A stretch of DNA of 64,000 nucleotides from Streptomyces anulatus (GCF_000721175.1 NZ_JOEZ01000012.1:124001-188000), one strand, 5' to 3'; shown: positions 32,707 to 42,459, counted from the stretch's first letter. Notes: generated from the sequence alone by a model not told the origin. Made by a program: numbers and translations.

Positions 32707-34473
32707 TTACAGGTACTGGCCGGTATTGGCCACCGTATCGATGGAGCGTCCGGTGTCCGCGCCCTGCTTTCCGGTGACGAGTGTGCGGATGAAGACGATC
32801 CGCTCACCCTTCTTACCGGAAATCCTGGCCCAGTCGTCCGGGTTGGTGGTGTTCGGCAGGTCCTCGTTCTCCTTGAACTCGTCCACGCAGGCCTGCAGGA
32901 GATGAGCGACCCGCAGACCCTTCTGGCCCTGTTCCAGGAAGTCCTTGATGGCCATTTTCTTTGCCCGGTCGACGATGTTCTGAATCATCGCGCCGGAGTT
33001 GAAGTCCTTGAAGTACAGGACTTCCTTGTCGCCGTTGGCGTACGTGACCTCGAGGAAGCGGTTCTCCTCGGACTCCGTGTACATCCGCTCCACGACGGAC
33101 TGGATCATGGCGTGGGCCGCGGCCGGCCGGGAGCCGGTGTGCTCGGCCAGATCGTCCGCGTGCAGCGGGAGCGACGGGGTCAGGTACTTGGCGAAGATGT
33201 CCTTCGCCGCCTCGGCGTCCGGACGCTCGATCTTGATCTTCACATCGAGACGGCCGGGTCGCAGGATGGCGGGGTCGATCATGTCCTCGCGGTTGGAGGC
33301 GCCGATGACGATGACGTTCTCCAGGCCTTCCACCCCGTCGATCTCGGCGAGCAGCTGCGGGACGATGGTGTTCTCCACGTCCGAGCTGACGCCGCTGCCG
33401 CGGGTGCGGAAGAGGGACTCCATCTCGTCGAAGAAGACGATGACGGGGGTGCCCTCGCTCGCCTTCTCCCTCGCACGCTGGAAGACCAGGCGGATGTGCC
33501 GCTCGGTCTCGCCGACGTACTTGTTGAGGAGCTCGGGGCCCTTGATATTGAGGAAGTAGCTCTTCCCCGTGGGCTGCCCGGTGACCTCGGCGACCTTCTT
33601 GGCGAGCGAATTGGCGACGGCCTTGGCGATGAGCGTCTTGCCACAGCCGGGCGGACCGTAGAGCAGGATGCCCTTCGGCGGCCGCAGCTCGTGTTCCTTG
33701 AAGAGGTCGGGGTGCAGATACGGAAGCTCGACCGCGTCGCGGATCAGCTCGATCTGGTCGCCCAGGCCGCCGATCTTGTCGTAGTCGATGTCCGGGACCT
33801 CTTCGAGGACGAGCTCCTCGACCTCGCTCTTGGGAACCACCTCGTAGACGTACCCGGACCTGGAGTCCAGGAGCAGGGCGTCGCCGGCGCGGATGGTGAT
33901 GTCCAGCAGCGGCTCGGCCAGCCGCACCACCCTCTCCTCGTCGGTGTGCCCGACCACCAGGGCGCGCTCGCCGTCCTCGAGGATCTCCTTGAGGGTGACG
34001 ATGTCCCCGGCCCGCTCGTACTCCATGGCCTCGACCACGTTGAGCGCTTCGTTGAGCATGACCTCCTGGCCACGCCGGAGGTCCTCGAGCTCGACACTGG
34101 GGCTCACGTTCACCCGGAGCTTGCGGCCCCCGGTGAAGATGTCACAGGTGCCGTCCTCGTTGGCCTGCAGGAAGACGCCGAAGCCGGCCGGCGGCTGTGC
34201 GAGCCGGTCGACCTCCTCCTTGAGGGCCACGATCTGGTCACGCGCCTCACGGAGCGTGTTGGCGAGCCGCTCGTTCTGCGCGGACACGCCTGCCAGGTTC
34301 GTCTGCAACTCGACGATCCGCTCTTCGAGAATCCTCGTATGACGCGGAGAGTCGGCGAGCTTACGTCGCAGGACGGCGATTTCCTGCTCGAGATAGGCAA
34401 CCTGGCCGGCTGGGTCTTCCGACCCTCGCGCGGGCCGGATGCCGCGGTTGATGTCGTCGTCGTGGGCTGCCAC
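32707..34473 (-). CDS. arc: Proteasome-associated AAA ATPase Arc (Mpa)
   Basis: A 588-aa ring ATPase that recognises pupylated proteins, unfolds them and feeds the 20S core. An N-terminal coiled coil spans about residues 20-85 ([17 protein letters not shown] on). Two OB folds span about 90-235. The AAA module has Walker A GPPGCGKT and Walker [13 protein letters not shown]. The C-terminus is GQYL, with the penultimate tyrosine that docks in the alpha ring. GTG 34473 is chosen because GAGGTGAGG precedes it and the product then starts AAHDDD, matching 588 aa as I recall for S. coelicolor; an ATG six codons upstream is the alternative. Confidence 0.95.
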   Translation of the reverse strand: MAAHDDDINRGIRPARGSEDPAGQVAYLEQEIAVLRRKLADSPRHTRILEERIVELQTNLAGVSAQNERLANTLREARDQIVALKEEVDRLAQPPAGFGVFLQANEDGTCDIFTGGRKLRVNVSPSVELEDLRRGQEVMLNEALNVVEAMEYERAGDIVTLKEILEDGERALVVGHTDEERVVRLAEPLLDITIRAGDALLLDSRSGYVYEVVPKSEVEELVLEEVPDIDYDKIGGLGDQIELIRDAVELPYLHPDLFKEHELRPPKGILLYGPPGCGKTLIAKAVANSLAKKVAEVTGQPTGKSYFLNIKGPELLNKYVGETERHIRLVFQRAREKASEGTPVIVFFDEMESLFRTRGSGVSSDVENTIVPQLLAEIDGVEGLENVIVIGASNREDMIDPAILRPGRLDVKIKIERPDAEAAKDIFAKYLTPSLPLHADDLAEHTGSRPAAAHAMIQSVVERMYTESEENRFLEVTYANGDKEVLYFKDFNSGAMIQNIVDRAKKMAIKDFLEQGQKGLRVAHLLQACVDEFKENEDLPNTTNPDDWARISGKKGERIVFIRTLVTGKQGADTGRSIDTVANTGQYL

Positions 34474-34713
34474 GGTCCTCACCTCCTCCATGGGGAGCTG
34501 GACGCTTCCTGACCCTACCTGGGTGGGTGGTGATTGAAACCCCTAGATCACAAAGACTGCGGGGTGTGTCCGATCTTCACCCTTGCGCTCTCCCTCACGC
34601 CAAGGGAATACCCACCCTGCGGCGCCGGAAAGCCGCCGGTTGTATCGTCGAACTGTTCAACACCCGTCAGGGCTGGCTCCAATTGGTTCAGATACGCAGG
34701 AACGGCAGGACAC

Positions 34714-35025
34714 ATGACCGTGCAGCAGGACTCGCCGGGCGACAGTGACACGCAGGACCTGGAGGTCTGGATCGATCAGGACCTCTGTACGGGCGACGGC
34801 ATCTGTGTGCAGTACGCCCCCGATGTCTTCGAGCTGGACATCGACGGCCTGGCGTACGTGAAGAGCGGCGACGACGAGCTCCTGCAGAACCCGGGGGCGA
34901 CCACTCCGGTGCCGCTGCCGCTCCTCCAGGACGTCGTGGATTCGGCCAAGGAGTGCCCCGGGGACTGCATCCACGTGCGGCGCGTCAGGGACAGCGTCGA
35001 GGTGTACGGGCCGGACGCCGACTGA
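34714..35025 (+). CDS. Ferredoxin (3Fe-4S/4Fe-4S type)
   Basis: A 103-aa small electron carrier. The N-terminal 15 residues are Ser/Asp/Gln-rich. The cluster region has WIDQDLCTGDGICVQYAPDVF, giving C-x5-C, and a later KECPGDCIHV pair. Three or four cysteines would hold one cluster, as in P450-associated ferredoxins. ATG 34714 has GGCAGGA close upstream; earlier in-frame ATGs lack a site. The gene is divergent from arc with a 240-base gap, and no P450 is nearby. Redox partner unknown. Confidence 0.85.
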   Translation: MTVQQDSPGDSDTQDLEVWIDQDLCTGDGICVQYAPDVFELDIDGLAYVKSGDDELLQNPGATTPVPLPLLQDVVDSAKECPGDCIHVRRVRDSVEVYGPDAD

Positions 35026-35077
35026 CCGGTCGGGGCCCGGCGCCCGGACCCGGCGGTCGAAGGCCCTCGAGGGTCGC

Positions 35078-35659
35078 TCAGACGCTTCGGGCCAGGTCCC
35101 CGGAAGTGCGGACGAAGGACTGTCCCTTCCACCGCCAGGAGGCCTGTTCCTCCTGGTCGGGGCAGCAGCGGGGGACGTCGAGCGAGGAGTAGCCGAGCAG
35201 GGTCGCCGAGACCACGCCGTCGCGTACGGCGAAGTCCCCGATCGTCTTCTTGTCAGCGGGGTCCACCAGGGTCGCCACGACCCGGGGTGCGGCCCCGCTG
35301 CTCTGTGTCAGGACGTAGATGCCGCCCGGCGGGGTCCCCGATCCGGCGGCGCAGTGCACCACGGCGACGGTTTCCGGCCGCCCGTCGCCGTCGAGGTCTC
35401 CGGAGGCCTGTTTCGCGACGGTCGTCCCGGCGCCGCCGCACTCCAGCGGGAAGTCCACGCCGGACGGGTCCGGGGCGGGCGCGGGAGCGCCGTGCTGCGT
35501 GGTGGTCCGCTGCTCGGGGGCCGTGGCGGTCGCGGTGGCCGTACGGGGCTGGAGCAGCCCGGCCAGCGCGACGACTCCCGCCATCGCCGCGGCCGTGGCG
35601 AGCCAGTGCACCGGCTTGGCGGCGGTGTGGGCGAGATCCGGGAGCGCGGGGGTCTGCAC
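35078..35659 (-). CDS. Secreted or membrane-anchored protein of unknown function
   Basis: A 193-aa protein with a membrane segment at about residues 20-38 (WLATAAAMAGVVALAGLLQ), followed by a Thr/Ala/Pro-rich linker. A C-terminal domain of about 125 residues contains DLDGDGRPETVAVVHC, similar to a calcium-binding VCBS/FG-GAP type loop. Two or more cysteines (ECGGAG, VHCAAG, RCCPDQ) could form disulfides outside the cell. GTG 35659 follows AGGAGA by 8 bases; an upstream start is less supported. No named family is recognised. Confidence 0.6.
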   Translation of the reverse strand: MQTPALPDLAHTAAKPVHWLATAAAMAGVVALAGLLQPRTATATATAPEQRTTTQHGAPAPAPDPSGVDFPLECGGAGTTVAKQASGDLDGDGRPETVAVVHCAAGSGTPPGGIYVLTQSSGAAPRVVATLVDPADKKTIGDFAVRDGVVSATLLGYSSLDVPRCCPDQEEQASWRWKGQSFVRTSGDLARSV

Positions 35660-35783
35660 GCGGTATGTCTCCTGATGGTTCCTGGAAGCCCGGTGAAGGG
35701 TGGGGAACACCCCCCGAGGGGTGGCCAGCATCGTGCCACACCTCACACCCGGGCGGAACGGCGGCGCCGGTGCGTTGTACGGA

Positions 35784-36695
35784 TCAGCTACGGGAGGCGG
35801 CGGAGCCGCTCTGGCTGCCGGGTCCGTCGTAGTCGTCGCCGTAGGCGCCCTTGGACGGGCGGCGGCGGCGCAGCGGCGGCTCGACGCCGTCCGCGAGGCG
35901 GCGGGCGGTGACCAGGAAGCCGGTGTGGCCGATCATCCGGTGGTCGGGGCGGACGGCGAGGCCCTCCACGTGCCAGTTGCGGATCATCGACTCCCAGGGC
36001 TGCGGTTCGGCGAAGCAGCCGATCTCGCGGATGGACTCGACGGTGCGCGAGAGCTGGGTGGTGGTGGCGACGTAGGCGCAGAGGATGCCGCCGGGCACCA
36101 GGGCCTTGGAGACCGCCTCCAGACACTCCCAGGGGGCGAGCATGTCCAGCACGACGCGGTCGACGTCGGTGTCGGAGAGGTTGTCCTGGAGGTCGCCGAC
36201 GGTCAGCTGCCAGGCGGGGTGCGGCGAGCCGAAGTAGCGCTCGACGTTCTGCTGGGCGATCTCGGCGAAGTCCTCGCGGCGCTCATAGGAGTGCAGCATG
36301 CCCTGCTCACCGATGGCGCGCAGCAGGAAGGTGCTGAGCGAGCCGGATCCGACCCCGGCCTCCACGACGCGGGCGCCGGGGAAGATGTCGGCGAAGGCCA
36401 GGATCTGCCCCGCGTCCTTGGGGTAGACCACGGCGGCGCCGCGGGGCATGGACAGGACGTAGTCGGGGAGCAGGGGGCGCAGCGCGAGATAGGCGACGTT
36501 TCCCGTGGTTCGGACAACACTGCCCTCGGGAGCACCGATCAGCTCGTCGTGCGGGAAAGAACCCTTGTGGGTGTGGAAGTTCTTTCCGGCCTCGAGCGTG
36601 AAGGTGTAGTGGCGGCCCTTGGGGTCGGTGAGCTGTACCTGGTCCCCGACCTTGAAGGGCCCGCGTCGGCGGGCGGCACCGGTCGGTTCAGACAT
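35784..36695 (-). CDS. trmI: tRNA (adenine-N1)-methyltransferase TrmI
   Basis: A 303-aa SAM-dependent enzyme that makes m1A58 in the T-loop of tRNA, a thermostability and folding mark. N-terminal beta domain (FKVGDQVQLTDPKGRHYTF), then the Rossmann core with VVEAGVGSGSLSTFLLRAIG as SAM motif I and VDRVVLDMLAPWECLEAVSKAL. The family's RPDHRMIGHTGFLVTARRL is present near the C-terminus. The last 25 residues are a disordered basic/Ser tail. In mycobacteria the same gene (Rv2118c) also lies between the proteasome genes and a RecB-type nuclease. Confidence 0.92.
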   Translation of the reverse strand: MSEPTGAARRRGPFKVGDQVQLTDPKGRHYTFTLEAGKNFHTHKGSFPHDELIGAPEGSVVRTTGNVAYLALRPLLPDYVLSMPRGAAVVYPKDAGQILAFADIFPGARVVEAGVGSGSLSTFLLRAIGEQGMLHSYERREDFAEIAQQNVERYFGSPHPAWQLTVGDLQDNLSDTDVDRVVLDMLAPWECLEAVSKALVPGGILCAYVATTTQLSRTVESIREIGCFAEPQPWESMIRNWHVEGLAVRPDHRMIGHTGFLVTARRLADGVEPPLRRRRPSKGAYGDDYDGPGSQSGSAASRS

Positions 36696-36758
36696 GTGAC
36701 CAGCCTACCGGTGATTCCCGGGCCGCCGACCGCCCGGCCCTCGGGGTGGAACGGGCCC

Positions 36759-38009
36759 TCAGGCTCCGGGGCGGGCCATGGCCTTGACGAAGGCGCGCTC
36801 CACGTCGGCGGTGGACAGGACCCCGTAGATCTGGCCGGTCTCCTCGACGACCAGGTACTCGGTGGCGGGGGTGGCCTTGAGCCGGTCCAGGAGGGCTTCG
36901 CCGGCCAGTTCCGCGGGGACCTTCATGCCGTCGGTGAGGTCCTGGGCGAGGCCGCTGACGGCGACCCAGGGGCGGCGGTGTTCGGGGACGCCTGCGATGG
37001 CGGCCTCGCGGACGACGCCCTTGGGGTTGCCCTGTCCGTCGACGACGACCAGGGCGCGGGCGCCGGCCTCGTTGGCCCGGCGCAGCGCTTCGGAGAGCGG
37101 GGTGGCGGACTCGACGGGGACCGCGCGGCGGGTCAGGGTGCGGGCCCGGAGGTCGGGAAGGTGCTCGCGGAGGCGGGCCATGCGCAGACTGTTCCCGGCG
37201 CCCGTCCAGATGATGCCGGCGAGGATCGCGGCGAGCAGCGCGTCCATGACGGTCTCGACGCCGCCGATGTCCTGGGCGGATCCGCCGAGCGTTCCGGTGT
37301 GGGTGAGCAGCGGCAGTCCGACGAGGACGACGACGGCGAGGCCGCGGCCGACCCAGGCGGCGGCGATGGTGCCGCTCATGGGCTTGCCGGTGATCTTCCA
37401 GACGACGGCGCGGAGCATCCGGCCGCCGTCGAGGGGCAGGCCGGGCAGCAGGTTGAAGGCGGCCACGATGAGGTTGGAGATCATCAGGCCCGCGAGCAGG
37501 ACGCCGGGGACCGTGCCGGGCTCGACGAACTGCATCGCGCCGTAGAAGACGCCGCCGAGGACCAGGGACAGGAGCGGTCCGACGAAGGCGAGGACGAACT
37601 CGCGGCCGGGTGTCTCGCTCTCCTTCTCGATCTCCGAGACGCCGCCGAAGAACTGGAGCTGGATGCGGCGGACCGGCAGCTTGTAGCGCAGGGCGGCGAC
37701 CGTGTGGGCCAGTTCGTGGACGAGCACGGAGGCGTAGAAGGCGATGGCGAAGAACAGGGCGACGAGGTAACGGGCGCCGCCCAGCTCGGGCAGCACGCGG
37801 TCGAGCTGGCCGCCGAACACCCAGGTGATCAGCGCGGCGACGACGAACCAGCTGGGGGCGACGTAGACGGGCACGCCGAAGGGGCGGCCCATGAGCAGCC
37901 CGCCGCCCGGTTCCGCGGGGCGTTTCGGCCGGCCGTTCTCGGGGTCGGTGCCGGGGGCCGTTCCCCCTGCGCCGGGCTGCGGCCGCCCGCTGTCGCCGCT
38001 CTCGTCCAC
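36759..38009 (-). CDS. Site-2 protease family protein with CBS domains (M50)
   Basis: A 416-aa intramembrane metalloprotease. A hydrophilic N-terminus of about 40 residues precedes membrane helices with the zinc motif HELAH (VLVHELAHTVAAL). The third ligand is in the NLLPGLPLDGGRML segment. Two CBS domains occupy about residues 280-410 (VPVESATPLSEAL, LVVEETGQIYGVLSTADV) and may sense nucleotides. Substrate unknown. GTG 38009 with AAGGGA upstream is chosen. It belongs to the SpoIVFB-like group and not to the PDZ-containing Rip1 type. Confidence 0.88.
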   Translation of the reverse strand: MDESGDSGRPQPGAGGTAPGTDPENGRPKRPAEPGGGLLMGRPFGVPVYVAPSWFVVAALITWVFGGQLDRVLPELGGARYLVALFFAIAFYASVLVHELAHTVAALRYKLPVRRIQLQFFGGVSEIEKESETPGREFVLAFVGPLLSLVLGGVFYGAMQFVEPGTVPGVLLAGLMISNLIVAAFNLLPGLPLDGGRMLRAVVWKITGKPMSGTIAAAWVGRGLAVVVLVGLPLLTHTGTLGGSAQDIGGVETVMDALLAAILAGIIWTGAGNSLRMARLREHLPDLRARTLTRRAVPVESATPLSEALRRANEAGARALVVVDGQGNPKGVVREAAIAGVPEHRRPWVAVSGLAQDLTDGMKVPAELAGEALLDRLKATPATEYLVVEETGQIYGVLSTADVERAFVKAMARPGA

Positions 38010-38120
38010 GGGGTCCCTTCGGTTCGGTGAGTGGCCTTTGCCACGATCATGCAGTGTGCGAGGGTCTGCCGTCGATGGTATGCCGCTGGGTGTCAGTGGC
38101 GGGCCGTAGGGTCTGGAGAC

Positions 38121-39032
38121 ATGACTTCCGTGCCGCGGCCGCCTCAGCCGCCTTCGTCCCTGTCGCCGTCGCGGGCGAGCGATTTCATGCAGTGTCCCTT
38201 GCTCTACCGCTTCCGGGTCATCGACAAGCTGCCGGAGAAGCCCAGCGAAGCGGCTACCCGCGGCACGCTGGTCCATGCGGTGCTGGAGCGGCTCTTCGAC
38301 GCCCCGGCGGCCGACCGTACGGCGCCGCGGGCGCGGGCGCTGATTCCCGGCCAGTGGGACCGGCTGCTGGAGTCGAAGCCGGAGCTGACCGAGCTGTTCG
38401 CCGGGGACACCGGGGGCGAGCGCCTGTCGCGCTGGCTGGGTGAGGCGGAGCGGCTGGTGGAGCGGTGGTTCTCGCTGGAGGACCCGACGCGTCTCGAGCC
38501 GGCGGAGCGCGAGCTGTTCGTCGAGACGGAGCTGGAGTCGGGGCTGCGGCTGCGCGGGGTGATCGACCGGGTGGACGTCGCGCCGAGCGGCGAGGTCCGG
38601 ATCGTCGACTACAAGACGGGGAAGGCGCCGCGGCCGGAGTATTCCGAGGGGCCGCTGTTCCAGATGACGTTCTACGCGCTGGTGATCTGGCGGCTGAAGG
38701 GCGTCGTGCCGCGCCGCCTCCAGCTGGTCTACCTGGGCAGTGGGGACGTGCTGACGTACGACCCGGTGGTGGCGGACCTGGAGCGGGTGGAGCGCAAGCT
38801 GCTGGCGCTGTGGGACGCGATCGCGCTGGCGACGAGGACCGGTGACTGGCGGCCCCGGCCGACGAAGCTGTGCGGCTGGTGCGACCACCAGGCGGTGTGT
38901 CCGGAATTCGGCGGGACTCCCCCGGTCTATCCGCTGTCGGTCCGCCCGGCGGATTCGGGCGAGGACGGCCAGGGCAGAATGGGACCGGTCCAGGCCGAGG
39001 CCGGCCGAGCCGTGGCCCTTGAGGGCCCTTAA
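38121..39032 (+). CDS. RecB family exonuclease (PD-(D/E)XK superfamily)
   Basis: A 303-aa single-strand nuclease-like protein. The nuclease core shows TRGTLVHAVLERLF (motif I region), GVIDRVDVAPSGEVRIVDYKTGK (the D…DYK catalytic motif) and QMTFYALVIWR. Four cysteines, one in FMQCPLLYRFR near the start and three at the end (CGWCDHQAVCPEF), match the iron-sulfur staple of AddB/Cas4-type nucleases. ATG 38121 has GGAG just before it. The last 35 residues are low complexity. It is divergent from the site-2 protease, 9 bases before the response regulator. Confidence 0.88.
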   Translation: MTSVPRPPQPPSSLSPSRASDFMQCPLLYRFRVIDKLPEKPSEAATRGTLVHAVLERLFDAPAADRTAPRARALIPGQWDRLLESKPELTELFAGDTGGERLSRWLGEAERLVERWFSLEDPTRLEPAERELFVETELESGLRLRGVIDRVDVAPSGEVRIVDYKTGKAPRPEYSEGPLFQMTFYALVIWRLKGVVPRRLQLVYLGSGDVLTYDPVVADLERVERKLLALWDAIALATRTGDWRPRPTKLCGWCDHQAVCPEFGGTPPVYPLSVRPADSGEDGQGRMGPVQAEAGRAVALEGP

Positions 39033-39041
39033 GGAGTTCCT

Positions 39042-39713
39042 GTGGCGATCCGCGTCCTTCTGGTCGATGACCAGCCTCTGCTGCGCACCGGTTTCCGGAT
39101 GATCCTGGAGGCCGAAGGCGATCTGGCGGTGGTCGGTGAGGCCGGTGACGGTCTGCAGGCCATCGATCAGGTGCGGGCGCTGCAGCCCGATGTGGTGCTG
39201 ATGGACATCCGGATGCCGCGGATGGACGGGGTGGAGGCGACCCGTCAGATCACCGGCCCCGGGAAGGACGGCCCGGCGAAGGTGCTGGTGCTGACCACCT
39301 TCGATCTCGACGAGTACGTGGTGGAGGCGCTGCGTGCGGGGGCGAGCGGCTTCCTGCTGAAGGACGCTCCGGCCGCCGAGCTGGTGCAGGCGATCCGGGT
39401 GGTGGCTGCGGGCGAGGCGATGCTCGCGCCGAGCATCACGCGCCGGCTGCTGGACAAGTACGCGGACCACCTGCCGTCCGGTGAGGATCCGGTGCCGGAC
39501 GCGCTGCACACGCTGACGGACCGTGAGGTCGAGGTGTTGAAGCTGGTGGCGCGGGGGCTGTCCAACGCGGAGATCGCGGCGGATCTGTTCGTCAGCGAGA
39601 CGACGGTCAAGACGCATGTGGGCCATGTGCTCACGAAGTTGGGCCTGCGCGACCGGGTGCAGGCCGCGGTGTACGCGTACGAGAGCGGGCTGGTGCGCCC
39701 GGGCGCGCAGTAG
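39042..39713 (+). CDS. NarL/LuxR family two-component response regulator (orphan)
   Basis: A 223-aa response regulator. The receiver domain spans residues 1-120 with acidic pair Asp9/Asp10, phosphoacceptor Asp55 (VVLMDIRMPRMDG) and the conserved Thr and Lys (LTTFD, FLLKDAP). The C-terminal LuxR-type helix-turn-helix (about 158-215) has LTDREVEVLKLVARGLSNAEIA and VKTHVGHVLTKL. GTG start with AAGGAG upstream. No histidine kinase is encoded next to it, so its sensor is elsewhere. It follows the RecB-type nuclease by 9 bases and may be co-transcribed. Confidence 0.93.
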   Translation: MAIRVLLVDDQPLLRTGFRMILEAEGDLAVVGEAGDGLQAIDQVRALQPDVVLMDIRMPRMDGVEATRQITGPGKDGPAKVLVLTTFDLDEYVVEALRAGASGFLLKDAPAAELVQAIRVVAAGEAMLAPSITRRLLDKYADHLPSGEDPVPDALHTLTDREVEVLKLVARGLSNAEIAADLFVSETTVKTHVGHVLTKLGLRDRVQAAVYAYESGLVRPGAQ

Positions 39714-39732
39714 CGGTCCACGCCCCGCGCAG

Positions 39733-39788
39733 AAGCCGTCCGGCCCGCCCCCGTCCTGTCGCAGGAGAGGGGACGGGCCGGACGGCTT
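39733..39788. terminator. Bidirectional terminator between response regulator and binding protein
   Basis: AAGCCGTCCGGCCCG (39733-39747) and CGGGCCGGACGGCTT (39774-39788) form a perfect 15-bp stem between converging genes, ending in TTT on the plus strand. Confidence 0.8.
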
Positions 39789-39800
39789 TCCGGTCAGGTC

Positions 39801-41399
39801 TCAGACGCTGGGGCGGTTGAGCTCCCAGAGCTGGAGCTCGGAAGTGGCGCTGACGGAGCGCTCCACCCCGGCGATCCCGTCGCGGGAGGCGACGTACTGC
39901 TTGCCCTGCCAGATCGGGAGCACCGGCACGTCGTCGGCGACGATGTCCTGGAGCTTCTCGTAGGTGGTGGCGGTGGCGGTGCGGTCGGCCTCGCGGCGGG
40001 ACTGCGGGATGAGGACCTTCTGCGCCTCGCGCGACCGGTAGGGCGAGTTGAGGAAGTTGTTCTCGTCCAGGAAGGGTGCGGTGTAGTTGTCCGGGTCCGG
40101 GAAGTCGGGGAACCAGCCCATGCCGTACGCGGCGTAGTCGCCACGCTTCTGCTCGGCGCGGTACTTCGACCACTCCGTGCCCTGGACGGAGACCTCGAAG
40201 AGACCGGAGCTGTTCAGCTGCTGCCGGATCGCCTTGAACTCCTCGGCGGTGGCCGAGCCGTAGTGGTCGTCGGTGTAGTGCAGGGTGAACTTCACCGGCG
40301 TCTTGATCCCGGCGTCGCGGAGGATCGCCCGGGCCTTGGCGGTGCTGGGCTCGCCGTACTTGTTGAAGAAGGCGTTGGTGTGCCCGGCAATGCTGGAGGG
40401 GATCAGTGAGTAGAGCGGTTCGGCGGTGGTGCCGTACACCTTGCCCGCGATCTCGCCCCGGTCGATGATCTGCGCCATGGCCTGCCGGACGGACTTGTTG
40501 ACCACGGGGTCCTTGGTGTTGAACCCGAGGTAGCTGATGGCCAGGCCGGGCATCTCGGTGAGCTCGATGCCTTCCTTCGGTTCCACGAGCATGTCGTGAG
40601 CCTGCTCGGGCGACATGGCCCGGGTCATCATGTGGATCTCCTTCTCCTCGAGCGCCTTGCCCATGGCCTCGGCGTCCGGGAAGAGGTCCATCTCGACCTC
40701 GTCGTTGAGCACCTTCAGCTCGCCCTTGTACGAGGAGTTCCTGGTGAAGGAGATCTTGACGACCCGGCCGTCCTCGACCTGCGGCTTCATGGTGTACGGG
40801 CCGGAGCCGTTCACCTGGAAGCCGGTGCGCGCCTGCTTCGCCGGGTACTGCGCCTTCGGGACGATGCCGGCGGCGGGGGTGGCGAGCTTGTACGGGAAGG
40901 TCGCGTCGGGCGTGTTCAGGTGGAAGATCACCTGGTCGTCGCCCTTGGTCTCGATCATGTCGATGTTGGCGAGCAGGCCGACCGGTCCGCTGTCCGAGTC
41001 GATGTCGATGACGCGCTGGATGGAGTGCTTCACGTCCTCGGCGGTCACGGGCGTCCCGTCGGCGAACGTGAGGCCCGCGCGCAGGGTGCAGCGGTAGCTC
41101 TCGTTCGCGGTGTCGGTGAAGGTGCAGCTGCGGGCGGCCTCGGGCACCGGCTCGCCGCCGCCGTTGGGCACCGTGGTCAGGGTCTGCACGGTCTGCCGCA
41201 GGACGTTCCAGACGCCCGCTTCGTAGCCGATGGCCGGGTCGAGCGGCGCGGGGTTCTCCTCGGAGGCCACCAGCTGATCCGTGGTGCCGACGACGATGGC
41301 TCCCCTGCCACCGGCGCCGCTGTCCGTGCTGCCGCAGGCGGCGAGCACGGGGGCGAGCAGGCCGACGACGGCCGGCAGCACCAGGGTCTTGCGCTTCAT
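39801..41399 (-). CDS. ABC transporter substrate-binding lipoprotein (peptide-type, family 5)
   Basis: A 532-aa extracytoplasmic solute-binding protein. The signal peptide ends in the lipobox LAAC with Cys22. The family 5 fold is shown by SCTFTDTANESYRCTLRAGLTF, GSGPYTMKPQVEDGRVVKI and SYLGFNTKDPVVNKSVRQAM. The likely ligand is an oligopeptide or similar. ATG 41399 with GGGAGA 8 bases before it. No permease or ATPase genes lie next to it, so it is an orphan component here. Confidence 0.9.
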   Translation of the reverse strand: MKRKTLVLPAVVGLLAPVLAACGSTDSGAGGRGAIVVGTTDQLVASEENPAPLDPAIGYEAGVWNVLRQTVQTLTTVPNGGGEPVPEAARSCTFTDTANESYRCTLRAGLTFADGTPVTAEDVKHSIQRVIDIDSDSGPVGLLANIDMIETKGDDQVIFHLNTPDATFPYKLATPAAGIVPKAQYPAKQARTGFQVNGSGPYTMKPQVEDGRVVKISFTRNSSYKGELKVLNDEVEMDLFPDAEAMGKALEEKEIHMMTRAMSPEQAHDMLVEPKEGIELTEMPGLAISYLGFNTKDPVVNKSVRQAMAQIIDRGEIAGKVYGTTAEPLYSLIPSSIAGHTNAFFNKYGEPSTAKARAILRDAGIKTPVKFTLHYTDDHYGSATAEEFKAIRQQLNSSGLFEVSVQGTEWSKYRAEQKRGDYAAYGMGWFPDFPDPDNYTAPFLDENNFLNSPYRSREAQKVLIPQSRREADRTATATTYEKLQDIVADDVPVLPIWQGKQYVASRDGIAGVERSVSATSELQLWELNRPSV

Positions 41400-41721
41400 C
41401 TGGACGTTCTCCCTCATCCCGGCAGGTGAGGAATCAAAGTTAGTAGCCGTGGGTGACCCCTCCGACCGTCCGGAGGGCGGCTCATGGTCCCCCGGCGCCC
41501 GGAGGGGGCGACATACGGCCACCATTACGGACAGCTCACCCGATCCCGGCGGGCTGCCGGGGACATTCAGGTGAGGAAGGTCACCCGTCCGCCCTCTTCA
41601 CAGACGCACCCCGTAGCTGATCCACGTCCACGGAACGTTGCCGGAACGCACACGCGGGGGAGCAGAAAATCCGCTGTTCGTTCACAAACGCGCCCTCGGT
41701 GCGGATGCCCTCCGACGGGGG
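41400..41721. other. Intergenic region without a recognisable gene
   Basis: This 322-base gap separates the HAD phosphatase stop from the binding-protein start, both on the minus strand. It is somewhat AT-richer near 41430-41450 (AATCAAAGTTAGTAGCC) and at 41630-41700, where a promoter for the binding protein may lie. No coding frame with a credible start was found. Confidence 0.4.
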
Positions 41722-42432
41722 TCAGCCCGTCCCGCCCGCTCCGGTGACGAGCGTGCGCAGGAAGGCGAGGTCGACCTCTTCGAGGGAGCCGACGACGACG
41801 CGTCCGGCCGCGGGCGCGATGGGGGCGACGGACGGTACGGCGACGACCCGGCATCCGGCGGCCTCGGCGGCGGCCACGCCCGTCCCGGTGTCCTCGATGA
41901 CGGCGCAGCGCCAGGGGTCGGCGCCGAAGCCCGCGGCGGCGGTCAGGTAGGGCTCGGGGTGGGGCTTGGTGCGGGCGACCTCGTCCCCGGCGACCGTGAG
42001 CGCGAAGTGGTGGCGGCCCACCGACTCAAGCACCCGGTCGATGATCCGGCGGTGGGAGGCCGAGACGAGGGCGGTGGGCACCTCGTAGGCGGCCAGTTCG
42101 GCGAGCAGCCGCTCGGCCCCCGGCATCAGCTCCACGCCGCGCACGAGGTGCTTCTCGAATCCGTCGTTGAGCAGCACGGTCAGTTCGTCCAGCCGGATGT
42201 CCGCGCCGGTGACGTCGAGCAGGTAGCCGGCGCTGCGGGTCATCGGACCGCCGACGACCACGTCCCGCCAGGACTCGTCCAGCCGGTGCCCGAGGTCGGC
42301 GAAGACCTGCTTCTCGACGTCCCACCAGTAGCCCTCGGTATCGACCAGGGTTCCGTCCATGTCGAGAAGGACCGCCTGCAGGGCGGCGCCTTCGGCCGTG
42401 CGGGTCAAGGACGCGGGGACCGTACTGGTCAT
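41722..42432 (-). CDS. HAD family phosphatase
   Basis: A 236-aa haloacid-dehalogenase-type hydrolase with cap subdomain. Motif I is LLDMDGTLVDTE (nucleophile Asp), motif II TALVSASHRR, motif III near KPHPEPYLTA and motif IV IEDTGTGVAAA. It is close to beta-phosphoglucomutase and sugar-phosphatase relatives, so the likely substrate is a small phosphosugar. ATG 42432 follows GGAAGGTG by 6 bases. It lies downstream of metH on the same strand, behind a hairpin terminator. Confidence 0.88.
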   Translation of the reverse strand: MTSTVPASLTRTAEGAALQAVLLDMDGTLVDTEGYWWDVEKQVFADLGHRLDESWRDVVVGGPMTRSAGYLLDVTGADIRLDELTVLLNDGFEKHLVRGVELMPGAERLLAELAAYEVPTALVSASHRRIIDRVLESVGRHHFALTVAGDEVARTKPHPEPYLTAAAGFGADPWRCAVIEDTGTGVAAAEAAGCRVVAVPSVAPIAPAAGRVVVGSLEEVDLAFLRTLVTGAGGTG

Positions 42433-42459
42433 CCGGCACACCTTCCGTAAGGGACGAGA

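Noticed and set aside
30928..34512. Very long plus-strand open frame opposite dop and arc
   Set aside because: It is the mirror frame of two strongly recognised minus-strand genes; the translation is His/Val/Leu/Gly-rich and has no family features. Similar mirror frames occur opposite metH, helY, pafA, GH31 and others.
36759..38009. Site-2 protease as the Rip1-type protease that would cut RskA
   Set aside because: It has CBS domains and no PDZ domain, unlike Rip1, and is far from sigK.
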